Origin: Verpa conica
Taxonomy: Eukaryota; Ascomycota; Pezizomycetes; Pezizales; Morchellaceae
NCBI GenBank assembly: GCA_033030425.1
Contig: JAUFSD010000018.1
Coordinates: forward strand, 310,001 to 374,000
Reading direction: 5' to 3'
Length of the DNA stretch: 64,000 nucleotides
Below are positions 1-10,532 of this stretch, piece after piece; positions within the stretch are counted from its first letter, which is position 1; each line of letters opens with the position of its first letter. Position numbers and translations under genes: made by a program. The notes below the pieces were generated by a model that saw nothing but the letters and a program-made list of their open reading frames with translations, had not been told where the DNA came from and ran no database searches.

Positions 1-622
1 CAGCAACCCGGTTATTATTTGCTGGGGCGGCACGGATTTCGGACTCCAGTCAAAGGATCCCTATTGATAGCAAAGAAGTAAAAAGAACATTCCAGAGAGT
101 ATTTAACCCTGTCCAGCAATTGATATGCGAGTCAGAGTTGGTGCAGAGGCGCTGAACTACTTCTGTAGCAATCCTCCGATCTACTTAACCATAACAATGA
201 AGAATGGTCGGCCCCCAAGGCAAGAAAATATTCAGACAGGCAAGTCAGCTCCAGTAATATTTGATGGTACTGAATCACCCCTGGCCGAATTTATGAGTTT
301 CAATTCATCTAGCTATAACCGGGTTGTGAGTTTAATGGAGACACCCAGCCCTGGTATAAAAGCGTTATTTCGGTATCGATGTTTCAGAATTTGCATGGAA
401 ACCAGGGAGCAGAAAGATAATGCACTTTATCTGGGGCTGAACTAGACGTCAAGATTAGGACCAGTCACCCGCAGTCACCCGGAGCGGCTAAATTACACCA
501 AAGCTTAGCATGTTATTCTCATAGTTCCTAATGAACCCTCCTCTAAAAAAAATTGGCAATTCTCCTTCCCAAACCAATGCTAGCTGTTTTCTTACCTCTA
601 CTTTACAGCCCCTGTAAGGAAC
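1..622. other. Left flank and ADE2 3' side, no gene recognised
   Basis: This stretch lies downstream of ADE2. An open frame of 106 codons at 125-445 on the plus strand has no motif I recognise and no low-complexity or domain signal, so I do not call it a gene. The part nearest ADE2 (about 540-622) is pyrimidine-rich and would be its 3' untranslated region. Confidence 0.5.
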
Positions 623-2656
623 CTATTTTTTGTAAACATACTCCTCCCATCCCCCCTCCTCCAACTTCTCTACTTTTGCCATAACTTCGCTCTCCATGTC
701 ATTTACATATTTCTCCAATTTCTCTCTCACCTCTCTCCCAAGCTTACTATCCTCCGCAGAAATAATTCTGAGTGCCAATAGTGCAGCGTTTGTCGAGTTA
801 TTAATTGCGACTGTCGCAACGGGAACTCCTCTCTGTAGTCCATCTTAAAATCAACTCCGCGAGGGAAAAGGTGAGGAGAAAAATAACCGCGGGAGAAATA
901 GCCGCGGGAGAGAGGGGGGGGAACTATAGAGGAAATAGAAAGGGGAAACTAACAGGCATCTGAACAATACTATGTAAACTATCCACCCCATCTAACGTAC
1001 TTCCTTTGACTGGTACACCAATCACAGGGAGTGTAACCATTGCTGCTACCATCCCCGGTAAATGTGCAGCTCCACCAGCTCCAGCTATGATGACTTTTAG
1101 GCCCCGGGCCCGGGCCTCTTTTGCAAAGGCCACCATTCTATCTGGTGTCCTATGTGCAGAGACAATTGTAACCTCGAAATCGACGCCAAACTTCTTCAGG
1201 ATCTCTGCTCCAGCCTTCATAATTGGAAGATCTGAATCAGAGCCCATGATCATTGCTACTACTGGATTCTTGGGAGGCGAAAATTGGTTAGATTGACTGA
1301 GTAGCTCCTTTGCCCTACCAACTAAAGATGTTTCTACTCCATCAGCAAGGTCGATGAGTGGCTGGATATGATACTGCGCTTCTTGCATGCTCCCTGCGAC
1401 AAGTGTTATGTGGCCCATCTTGCGAGCGGCCTTGGCTTCACCTTTGCCATAGAGGTGGACAGTTGCTCCTTTTGTTTCGAGTGCTTTCCTCCCAACATCG
1501 AGATAGCTTGGCCCAAGGAGATTGAGCATAATTGCATTGGTTGATGGAGTAGCCAATACCGTGGAATATGTGAGTAGTGGGAGGCCTGTGACAGCGCGAA
1601 TGTGCGCCTCGTATTGGGATGTAGGGCAGGCTTCAATTGTGTAGTGGCCCGAGTTGTGGGGGCGGGGGGCAATCTCATTTATTAATAGCTCACCTATTGA
1701 ACTAGTTAGTTTAATTGGAAAGCGGGAGGCCAGGGGGGAGGGTGTACCGTTATCGAGTAAGAACATTTCTACACCAAATATACCTGCGCCCCAGAGACTC
1801 TCAACAGCTTTCTCCGCCAATCTCCTCGCGGTATCTCTGACCCCCTGTGATACTCGGGCTGGTGCGTAAACGAGTTTGCAGATATTATTCTCATGGACAG
1901 TCTCGACAGTCGGATAGCTAACAACACTCCCATCCTTCTTACGCACGACCATTACAGCAAGCTCTTTGGTAAATGGCACCCACTTCTCTGCATATAGCGA
2001 ACCAGAGGTAAGGGCTTTAAGAGCTGCAGGGATAGATTCAGGGGAAGAAACGACAAAGTTCCCGCGGCCGTCATAGGCGAGAGTGCGGGATTTGAGCATG
2101 AAGGGGTAAGAGAGCTGTTGACCGATCTTCTCGAGGGCCGCGGAGTTGTTGGAGGCGACGTGGATGGATGGGGCTGTGGAAACGCCGTGTTCATTGAAGT
2201 GGGACTTTTGAAGATATTTGTCTTGGATTACGCGAATCGTTTTCCATGAAGGTTGGACCTATATAAAGATATATAGAAGGTTAGTTTTGTTAATTTAGAT
2301 TCAAATTATGCTATTACTTGCCTCTACTTTCCCTGACTTTTCAAGCTCCTCGAGGATGGTAGTGTCTACATGCTCAATCTCCACAGTCAAGATATCACAC
2401 TCCTCTGCCAGTTTACGGATCGAGTCGGCATTGGAAAATGAGCCGTCAATATGAGAATGGCAAGCATTTATCTGTTTCGCGGGGGAGTTTGGTGCGTCGA
2501 GTATGACGGTCTTTATATTGAGTCTGTTGGCTGCTTCTACAAGCATACGGCCAAGCTGTAAAGGGCATTAGAGAAGCAATATCAGATGAGAATTGAAAGT
2601 AAAAGACTTACCTGGCCACCCCCCAGGATTCCAACGGTGCGTGAGCTTGGTTCCAT
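623..2656 (-). CDS. ADE2: Phosphoribosylaminoimidazole carboxylase (AIR carboxylase), purine biosynthesis
   Basis: Fungal ADE2 fuses an ATP-grasp PurK-like domain to a PurE-like mutase and converts AIR to CAIR in de novo purine synthesis in the cytosol. Exons inferred on the minus strand: 2656-2612, 2555-2322, 2258-1748, 1693-954 and 832-623, giving 579 residues, close to the yeast length of about 571. Visible landmarks are the N-terminal GILGGGQLGRM dinucleotide-type loop split by intron 1, the [21 protein letters not shown]-grasp signature, and [11 protein letters not shown] plus SAHRTPDR of the PurE domain in the C-terminal third. Intron 2 (2259-2321) starts with GC rather than GT but has a good GCAAGT donor, a CTAAC branch site and a TAG end. 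Intron 3 (1694-1747) is 54 nt, a multiple of three and free of stops, so it is easily missed; removing it restores the family spacing ([14 protein letters not shown]). Start chosen at the first in-frame ATG, which directly precedes the loop. Confidence 0.96.
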
Positions 2657-3314
2657 TGTTATCTGCTATGTAGATGGCGCTTTTAGTTGTTTTGAGGTTG
2701 ACGTTTCTTTAGTGGGGTGTGGGGCGTGGGGCTCTAGTTTTTTCACCCCGCCATGATGTCTTATCTGATTGCCAAGAAGTGTGATAACTCTAATTTGTGC
2801 ATCTCGGTAAGTACCGCGCTATGACGCACTTCACTATTATGAACGACATCCCATTATGTTTCTACGCGTTGCCCCCCACAATAGAGAGATTGTTCCAGAA
2901 GAAATAGGAGAGTTAGTATATGCACGGTTTCACTTCCAGTTCTTAGATGGAATACAGCTAATTGTTTACACAGGACTGATTTCTATTCAGTGAGAGGTTT
3001 TCACGATTACCCATTGATACATAGGTCCGGTATGATCTCTACACTGATAGAGCTATCTTTTGAGCCGTGAAGTTCCGATTTCAGCACCATCAGTCTCGCC
3101 CACTCGCTTCCTCTATTACCCCCAAGAATAAAAAACAATCGCCTATCAAAAACCTAGGTAAAATGATAACTATTACCTTAAACCTCAGGCAGCAGTGAAA
3201 AAAACGTTGGAAGAAAGACCTATCTATCTCAAATCTAACCTCAATCCCACAGATACCAACAGAAAACTAACCCAAAGCCACAGTCAAAGCCAAAGTCAAA
3301 GCCAATCCCCACAA
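2657..3314. other. ADE2 upstream region
   Basis: Non-coding DNA between ADE2 (minus) and the hairpin array. Near 3240-3310 there is a short run of a CAAAGCCA/CAAAGTCA-like repeat unit (roughly 6-12 nt). I see no clear Gcn4/Cpc1 or Bas1-type TGACTC site close to the ADE2 start. Confidence 0.4.
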
Positions 3315-3321
3315 TATAAAA
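3315..3321 (+). promoter_or_regulatory. TATA-like box ahead of the hairpin array
   Basis: TATAAAA on the plus strand, about 58 nt before the first hairpin (3373). If it is used, transcription starting 25-60 nt later would include the whole hairpin array. This is inference; no transcript evidence is available. Confidence 0.3.
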
Positions 3322-3372
3322 CTTCGCTCCCTCGCACAGAGGCCAAGAAGCAATGTTTTGTAACCTATGGAC

Positions 3373-3711
3373 TGCATACCGATGCACCTAGGCGGACAAC
3401 CACTCCACGAGTGGTTGACCGTATTCCCGAGCCACTTATCACAGCATTGCAAGCGCAATGCTGTCGTGTACATGCGGGTTGTCTAAACAGTGTAAGTGAA
3501 CGGCCCCTAACGTCCGTAATCGTGCTTACAACTGACCAGAATGCCGAAGCATTCTGTGACATTATCCAAGCAGACTGCGTGAACGGCCCCTTACGTCCGT
3601 ATTCGTGCACAGTCATGCGCCAGAATGCCGAGGCATTCTGTGATGTCTTTAGGGGAACCCTCTTGCGAGGATTCTCCTAAGGATGACCTGCCGAGATGAC
3701 TCTCGAGGCAG
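3373..3711. other. Array of short hairpins, candidate structured RNA
   Basis: Within about 340 nt I can fold by eye: 3373-3386 (5 bp stem, 4 nt loop), 3397-3417 (8 bp, 5 nt loop), 3441-3464 (10 bp, 4 nt loop), 3537-3556 (8 bp, 4 nt loop), 3621-3640 (8 bp, 4 nt loop), 3651-3678 (12 bp with two mismatches, 4 nt loop) and 3688-3711 (9 bp with a bulge, 4 nt loop). Two longer stem-loops at 3488-3534 and 3573-3614 sit between them. An open frame of 161 codons (3195-3680) crosses the array, but its second half is simply the hairpin sequence and looks non-coding. It could be a structured non-coding RNA, the 5' leader of the IBR gene at 3949, or a palindrome-rich mobile element. Confidence 0.55.
3488..3640. 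repeat. Two-copy direct repeat, period about 84 bp, inside the hairpin array
   Basis: Copy 1 (3488-3556) and copy 2 (3573-3640) share GTGAACGGCCCC, ACGTCCGT and the hairpin CAGAATGC-loop-GCATTCTG. Each copy has an outer stem (3488-3496 with 3525-3534; 3573-3577 with 3610-3614) and an inner ACGG/CCGT stem, followed by the tetraloop hairpin. Confidence 0.75.
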
Positions 3712-3948
3712 TCCATGGGGGATAAGAAAAGTGGGCGAGAAGTTTGAATTATATACCTTTCTGGGGGCTTGGCGACAAGAGAAATTTGGCCGACAGCCCC
3801 CTTCCTAATTCGCCGCGGCCAATCAAGTAACTTTGCAAGGGAAATTCCCCGGGGTTTTGTGCTAGGAATGAAGTTAACAGCTGCACAAAGTTGAAGTACA
3901 ACCCATCACCAAGCGTGGTATTATCCAACTTCAACGCTTCAAAGAAAG

Positions 3949-4407
3949 ATGATCATCCCCACCTACTGTCCCCAGCCCGCCTGCCGCGCCTTCATACACC
4001 CTCGTCAGATCACTAACCACCTCGGTACCTGTCCCCGCTGCTCTTTCAATGTTTGTATCCTCTGTCATCTCCCGGAGCACCTCCCCAGCAAACACTGCAT
4101 TGCGACTATCCTCCCCAACTTTTCCGCCATCCAGCTCCAAGCCGCTTTTGATGATAAACTCTTAAGGCTTGAGGAAGCAGAGCGTAACGTACAACATGCC
4201 TTCTCAAGAGCAATTCAGATAAATGCAAGAGCAGCGAGGGATCTTCCAAGAGGTCTTAGTAAGTCGACTGCGAAGGAGTTTAGGGAGAACATGAGAGCCT
4301 ACCATTGGAAACTTTTTAGGGAAAAGTCAAACCAACTTGAGAAAAGCCACCAGCGGAAACAGCTTTTGAGAGATGATCATGCGAAGGCTATGGCATTCAG
4401 AGGTTAA
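3949..4407 (+). CDS. Small IBR-type zinc-binding protein (152 aa)
   Basis: The N-terminal 50 residues carry the IBR (in-between-RING) cysteine pattern: C7, C12, C28, C31, C36, C39, H44 and C50, spaced C-x4-C-x15-C-x2-C-x4-C-x2-C-x4-H. The rest is basic and predicted helical (about residues 66-150, rich in Arg, Lys, Glu). In RBR ubiquitin ligases an IBR lies between two RING domains; neither RING is visible here or in the adjacent DNA, so this is either a stand-alone IBR protein or the truncated end of a larger ligase. The ATG is preceded by AAAGAAAG, a good fungal context. Upstream exons cannot be excluded because the preceding 1.2 kb is non-coding or the hairpin array. Confidence 0.7.
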   Translation: MIIPTYCPQPACRAFIHPRQITNHLGTCPRCSFNVCILCHLPEHLPSKHCIATILPNFSAIQLQAAFDDKLLRLEEAERNVQHAFSRAIQINARAARDLPRGLSKSTAKEFRENMRAYHWKLFREKSNQLEKSHQRKQLLRDDHAKAMAFRG

Positions 4408-5679
4408 GCTGGTCTAGAAGCGATTTTGGGTACGAGTGTATCTCTATATAAAATGAGGGGGGCAAATGACTGGTATTTTCCTTTTTATTTTGTAAAGAAT
4501 GCTAAATCCTTCTATAATGGGAAATAAGATATCTACAAGTACCAACCTTTCTTCTTAATGCTGACAGATTACCTGTTTAACTACTCTATTCTAGTTGCTA
4601 AGTGATCTCTAATCATTGCTTATCACCCGGATTAGAAGTGATGCACTCTAAAATTTCTAGCTTTTTTTTTTTTTTTTGTTTAAATCATTAATTTAAACTT
4701 TCTAGCGGCTAGCTCTTTCATACCCTATGTTCATCCACCCGACACATTACTATTCAGCTCGATACTCCTATACCATTTATAATTTCTACGCCACCTAGTA
4801 TAAATCCATCCACACCAATTCCTAACAAAAAGACACAACACAAATATCTTTCGCCAAGATCCTAGGCGAACACGCCATTTTACACGTTTTTCTTGTATGA
4901 TCCCATTGTGCGACATAATTGTACCTACTTTATCGAGAAATCTGTTGACTTCTTTAGTAATAATATTTCAATTATAAAGGACGCTCTAAAAGATGCGGAG
5001 GAGATAACCTACCGACTTTAATACTAAGGACGTATTTAACGGGTTTGTTCTAGGTACGGGGGAGGGTCTGGGATAATATAAGGAGATGAGGGAGAAACAC
5101 CATTGAAGCATCTAAATGTTGTGGGGGAGCGGGGTGATCTGTTGTATTCATGGAAGATGCGATGGACTATGTGACCAGCTCTAATCTCTCGAACGGATAT
5201 CGAATATGAATATTCCTATGAGTAGGAGACGAAAGAGCTAATAGTGCATAATCTTTTAGGAATTTTTTTTAGTGTAATTCTCGCGTAATTGTTCCGGATT
5301 GGCAACTTACCTGTCTAGCTAGGACCATGTTTATCCTTCTTGAAAAGAAGATAAACCCGCTGCAGATCGCTAGTCGATATCTATCCGAAGACCTAATAGG
5401 ATTATCGGCCCAAGCAGCCTACTCATCACGGCCCCTTGCGTCTTTAAGAGTCTCCATTTCTATCTAACCTCGCTATAGTATTAGCAAGGCGTCCTACGGA
5501 AAGGAATACGGGTCAAAGTCCAACATAAAACCTAGAGCCTCTAAAAATGCTAATAAGATGCCCTCGGCTAGGGTTAGTCGCACGGCAATGTCGGTAGGCT
5601 TAGGTTTTATTTTCAAGAACTCTCGTAGATCTTCGTACCCGAGGGTCTCAGCTCGGGTTATGGATTAATCTAGATTTAC

Positions 5680-5739
5680 TGGATATCATGTGGTCTATAT
5701 AGCTCTAATCTTGTTTGATATCGAGAACCATGATATCCA
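5680..5739. repeat. Inverted repeat, 11 bp arms
   Basis: TGGATATCATG (5680-5690) is repeated in inverted orientation at 5729-5739, with a 38 nt spacer. A second small hairpin (ACCCGAG/CTCGGGT) lies just upstream near 5636-5658. Confidence 0.6.
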
Positions 5740-6005
5740 CTTTTATGGATTTATGGCATGGCTCGAAGATACAGTTTTTTGTTCCGTAATATCACGATAG
5801 TGAGCTCAAGTAGAATATATGCAAGATAGCTTGCCTCGGGAACTTTGTCCCCCAACCGCGGATAAGTGTAAAAATCACTTCTGGTATATTGGGCCCCAGA
5901 GGTATAGGAACCCATTGGTATTCCGAAGACTGTTTTTCTGTAAGCTCCACTGTACCAAATTCCCTTGTCTCATTCATGTATAGCAGCGCGCGCGTCGTCA
6001 AGGAA

Positions 6006-6250
6006 ATCTCCGAAGTATTCGGAGATGCAAATCGCAGATTAGATGTGGGTTCTGATATACTTCAGTAGTGTGTCGCCGAAGTATTTAGAGACTGTAATTC
6101 ACGTGCATGTTCTATAGTGTTTCCACAGAGAAGCGGTCGAAACATTTAGGAGGTGTATTGTAGGCTAGTCTTGTTTCTGCGCAGTGCCACAATGGAAACA
6201 GCTGAAACACCCGGAGATTCGATTGTAATCCACGCGCGGGTTCTGTTTTT
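6006..6250. repeat. Decayed tandem repeat, four units of 60-66 bp
   Basis: Units are anchored by GCCGAAGTATTT-like cores at about 6010, 6076, 6136 and 6202, each followed by a GTAAT/GTATT block and a GTTCTG-like block. The first unit contains a perfect hairpin, ATCTCCGAA (6006-6014) and TTCGGAGAT (6018-6026) with a 3 nt loop; later units have lost the pairing. Confidence 0.55.
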
Positions 6251-6722
6251 GTTTCACGGTTTTTTTCTTGCTGAGGCAAATGCCCCGTTATCCTTCGGCG
6301 GTATATTATTAAGTAGCTGAATTATTCGAATACTATAACTTATAATGTGGCGCAATCGGGGGCTGATAATCTGAGATCACTAATAGCCGTAACTAAAGTT
6401 AAGAATTAAGCTATAGCTTAGTCGAACAGGCTCTCTTGGAGTCTTAGATGGTGTACTCGTGTCAGGGCTGAAGTATTGGGACGCACTGAAATGGGAAATA
6501 TAACGATTTCACAGGCCCGTGACGCAACCAAACACAGCAAAAAACAGCGGAGCACGGTGAGCAAAACAGTGGCCGCTCAGACCCGTGACAGCCTGGTCTC
6601 TCCCAATAATTTAGCCCTGACACGAGTACAGTCTGGCAGAGATATAAATAAATCTATTAAACTACTGGCATATTTACAGTTAATTACCCAGATTCAAGTA
6701 GAAATCAACTAACTACTACTAG

Positions 6723-6743
6723 ATACCCTCCTCCCGAGGGTAT
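6723..6743. repeat. Perfect hairpin, 8 bp stem, 5 nt loop
   Basis: ATACCCTC pairs with GAGGGTAT around the loop CTCCC. It resembles the hairpins at 3.4-3.7 kb in size and loop length. Confidence 0.6.
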
Positions 6744-6797
6744 GCCCTGGATAAAAGCACCCAATCAGAGCAACGATTTAATCATTCTTCGCCCGTA

Positions 6798-6824
6798 ACC
6801 CTCCACGATGACTTCGTGGAGGGT
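6798..6824. repeat. Perfect hairpin, 11 bp stem, 5 nt loop
   Basis: ACCCTCCACGA pairs with TCGTGGAGGGT around TGACT. It lies 54 nt after the hairpin at 6723-6743. Confidence 0.65.
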
Positions 6825-9800
6825 ATTGAATCATCACATCCTAGGCAATAAAGTAGAAATATTTGTTATTGTTAGAAATCTAGTATTACTCATAGTTAAA
6901 GCTATATTAAGCATTTAGAAAATGTAAACCTGAGATAGACTACTTAATCCGCTCGATTTTCCTACATGAATAATATTAAGCCTAGAATTTGGAGAGAAAC
7001 TGTACCTAAAACAAGTAGCAGATATTCAAAAATACCGCATATTACTGCTTTATCCCTTCACAAGCTTTAAAGCCTTCTTTCTTGCTGGCCAAACAATATA
7101 GAAGCACTTAAGTAATAAAATCTATTCTTAGCTTAGACGGCGATACGGTTCTTCGGGAAGAATCTCACCCTAGTGAAATATCTGCTCTCTCCCCGCCTAA
7201 TTAAATATACACATACATCGCTAGCAGTACCTGCTGGGCAAAACACAGCTACCCATATACCTAAAAAAAGAAATTTTTTGCTGATTCCTGCAATATTACT
7301 ATGATCTACTACTAGTAAATGATGAGTAAAGTGAGTGTCGGGCTTAAAAACGACGATCTAAAATCACAGGACATTAATTAACCGTAAGAATAAGGTGTCA
7401 ATTTCTCTATTAATTAGGAAAAACGATAAAAGAAAGATTACGCTATCATGGCGTCGAAAGATAGAACAATAGTCTACCAATGAAGTGAAGTGATCTTTTA
7501 TTCCACGGTCAAAATAATACACTCTATCACAGCCAATCACTCGATTTATGAAGCCTATCCTTACGTAAGCTTCCAGGTGACCTCATACATGAACTATTTA
7601 GAGCACGTAAAATTTTGTCAGTTAGACTAAATTAAGATGACATACTCTCCATTAGATTACGGTGTTAGAATTATTTTTTCATGCTAAATCTATAGCTTAG
7701 AACTAACAGAGTAGCTTAACCCTTTATCAAATAATATATAATTACTTACTCTAAAAAATAATAATCTCTAAAAATTACAAGAAATGCATTTCAGTCACCC
7801 TATAGAGATCTAGGAGGTAGGCTGTCTACTAAATTTATAATTCCTGATCAATTGTTGTCATAAAAAATGTAGTCGATAAACTCATTCTATGCTTGAGATT
7901 TTTCGATAGCGTTTGGAGCTATCTCGTACCTAGCTTCCTCGCGATTGGCCAATGTTTGGACATGTGACAGGATACCAATACCGCAGCATATCTAGGGGAA
8001 TCCATATCAGAAGCTCTAATCAAAGATCAGCACCTTCCATCCCGATGATGATAGAAAAACCATATCTTTCCTTGCAGGGCCTGGAGTGTTTAAGATAGTG
8101 GCCTGTTTACTTCTTTAACAGAGGCGCCAGGCATTCGAGTTCAAGTATGGGTAGAAGCGCTGTATTTAGCGGTATTCAATAGGTAGGTTGAGCTACATAT
8201 TAGTAAGAGAACCGATCTGTCGATTCGGGGCATGGGCGAACACCCACTAATCATGACAGCATCATGAGTGTTTGAAACAGTGGTCTGTTTACTGCTTGAT
8301 AAAAAAAAAAGCGCAGACCCTTTAGCTAGGGATAAAATTAGTTGTGAAACTCGACAAATTGGCACCCTTGGAGATACAGGTAAAAGCATGATAGAGTTAA
8401 CTGACCGATTTAATTCATAAAATTACATGTATGTCTTAGTTGCCTCAGTACCTTAGTGTGGTTTTAGAGAAGGCCACATGTGTTGCCAATTGCACTCTTC
8501 AAATATGTCTCTGTCATACGTTATGTGAGTATGATGAGTAAAGTACTTTCTAGTGAAGAATCTTTTAATTTACCTACGTAAAAAAAAAAAATGATGGCCA
8601 TAGCTAACCACCTTACTAAAAGATTACAGCTTCAAGTTAAATTAGCCAACGGCCAATTGTTTCCATTGGAATTTGGGTGTTTTAATAAAGGCCGGCTTCT
8701 AAGAAAGATAGACTTGTTGGTGAAGAGGACTTGTTTGTGGGCAAGGGACCTTTTGGTCATGCGGTAGGTCTTGGCAATTATTAGGTGAAACTGTTTTTTT
8801 TTGTTTTTTTATTCTTTATTTTTTTTTTTTGAAAAAGGCGTCCGACAACGGCTATCAGTGACCACTTCAGGCATCCGCCTACCTGCAGACTCTCGAGTGA
8901 TCACAAAGCTGCCTTCTTGCCACATGGCAGCTAGAATAGGTCAATGCCCAAGCGAGTGTCACAAACAATGGTGATAGGTGCATCAGAGGTCGAAATCCGA
9001 ACTAGACCCCCGGCAGCAAAAATAGATTCAAGGTTGTTTGAGAGTTTAACAAGGGCAATATATCGTATTGTAACCCTAACCCTATATATCCCGACAACTG
9101 ATCTCAGACCTGAAACCCCCCCGAAGGCGATCATTTCCTGGATACTCCCCGTTACTGATCTCCGTAGCGTCCCCTGTAAGCGACGGCGGTTATTCGTCCC
9201 TTTTAATTGTTCAATTAAAGAAGATCCCATTGTTTACTAACCAGTATAAAATACGTACTCTCTCTCGCTAGGAAATTAATTGAAGCAGAACACCCCAGCC
9301 CATATATCTAATCGCCCAATTAGTTTCACCCTTTTAATAGTCCCGTCACGGGCCAAATCAAAGCCCCTCAAGTTGGCGTAGCCAATAAGGTAAGAAAACG
9401 GCAACTGCATAGAAGCAGCATCTGCGCTGCAAGAACCCGTCGAACACCTCATCCCTCTGATGCTCGAGCCAAAACATATTATGACAACAACCTTATCTCA
9501 TCCACACGTACATCCTATCTACATAAACAGGAATAATATATACTAAAAACCTGGTTTCCGAGAGCTTCGCCTCCACGAAAACTCTCTACCGTCGGCGAGA
9601 GCGACTAATGAGATCTTGCATATCCGCTAGCTCCCGAAATTACTATGTGTGGGGGGGGGGGGTGAAGCCGCGCCGTAGGCCAAGTATTATCGTCCCCACG
9701 TAAAGACTCCGGTTCTCTGCATCTCATGAAACGAACCGCTTTTCGTCCCATGCCCTTGCCTTGTTTTCGGTAGGTACAATAAGGTTGATTCACTTCTCTT

Positions 9801-10532
9801 GTTTCCCGTGCCGCTGCCTGCGGGCCTATCCGTAGAACGTCGACTCGTTACCCCGGAAGAACCTCGTACCACCAGGAGAAGGGGAGAGGGAATATTGGCC
9901 TAAATTGAAACCTACTAGGGTCCATGCTCCGTTGTGAACACGACGGCCAAGAGGCCTCCGGATAATAGCCAGTGACATGTTTCAGGATTTTTTTTTCCTT
10001 CTTCTTTTCTCTCTTCAATTTATTTAAAAGTCGCGCAAGATGGCACGGCTACAGCTAATTAAATAAACGAATAAACGTAAGATAAGTTAAATCATTGGCA
10101 TACATACAAAATCAGCCCTTTCCTAAAAAGTCGCGCAACCTGGCGTGAGTAAATATCGAACTACACATGTATTATATATCAGTACTAGCTGTACTAAACT
10201 TATACACATAAAACCCCGCATAGGTAGCAATAGCTAGTAGAAGAAACACGCTAGAGCCTCAAATGCATGAAATAACGAGTGATGGTATATGACTACGCCG
10301 CTGAACATAGTAACTGACAGGAAAGGAGCAAATTATTCAAAAAAAAAAGTCCAACCACCCAACCAATAAAAATAAAATAAAGGAAACAGAAATGTATATG
10401 TCCAGAGAAACACCTTCCACCTTTGATGGTAATGGTAATGAAAAAAAACTCCGAGACGAAAAGCCCAACTTCTCCGGCGGTGACCATAGAGGTTAAAAAA
10501 GGACTTAAACACAAGTATAAAATGATACAAAA

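Larger units (their letters stand above)
4408..10532. other. AT-rich repeat-decayed intergenic region
   Basis: Six kilobases without a supportable gene. It is AT-rich from about 4.4 to 8.9 kb, with homopolymer A/T runs (for example near 4661, 8580, 8790-8832) and rich in TA steps, as in transposon-derived DNA altered by repeat-induced point mutation. Open frames of 60-100 codons exist (for example 6476-6712, 8141-8389 and the mirrored pair at 8931-9240), but none shows a family motif. Listed separately are a decayed tandem repeat and several perfect hairpins. Confidence 0.5.

Noticed and set aside
3195..3680. Open frame of 161 codons with SQSQSQ repeats
   Set aside because: The Ser/Gln part is a short DNA repeat and the remainder is the hairpin array; frames are open on both strands, so it is better explained as structured non-coding DNA.
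8931..9240. Mirrored ~98-codon frames on both strands
   Set aside because: No motif on either strand and no supporting splice or start context; a slightly less AT-rich patch gives open frames by chance or is a transposon remnant I cannot identify.
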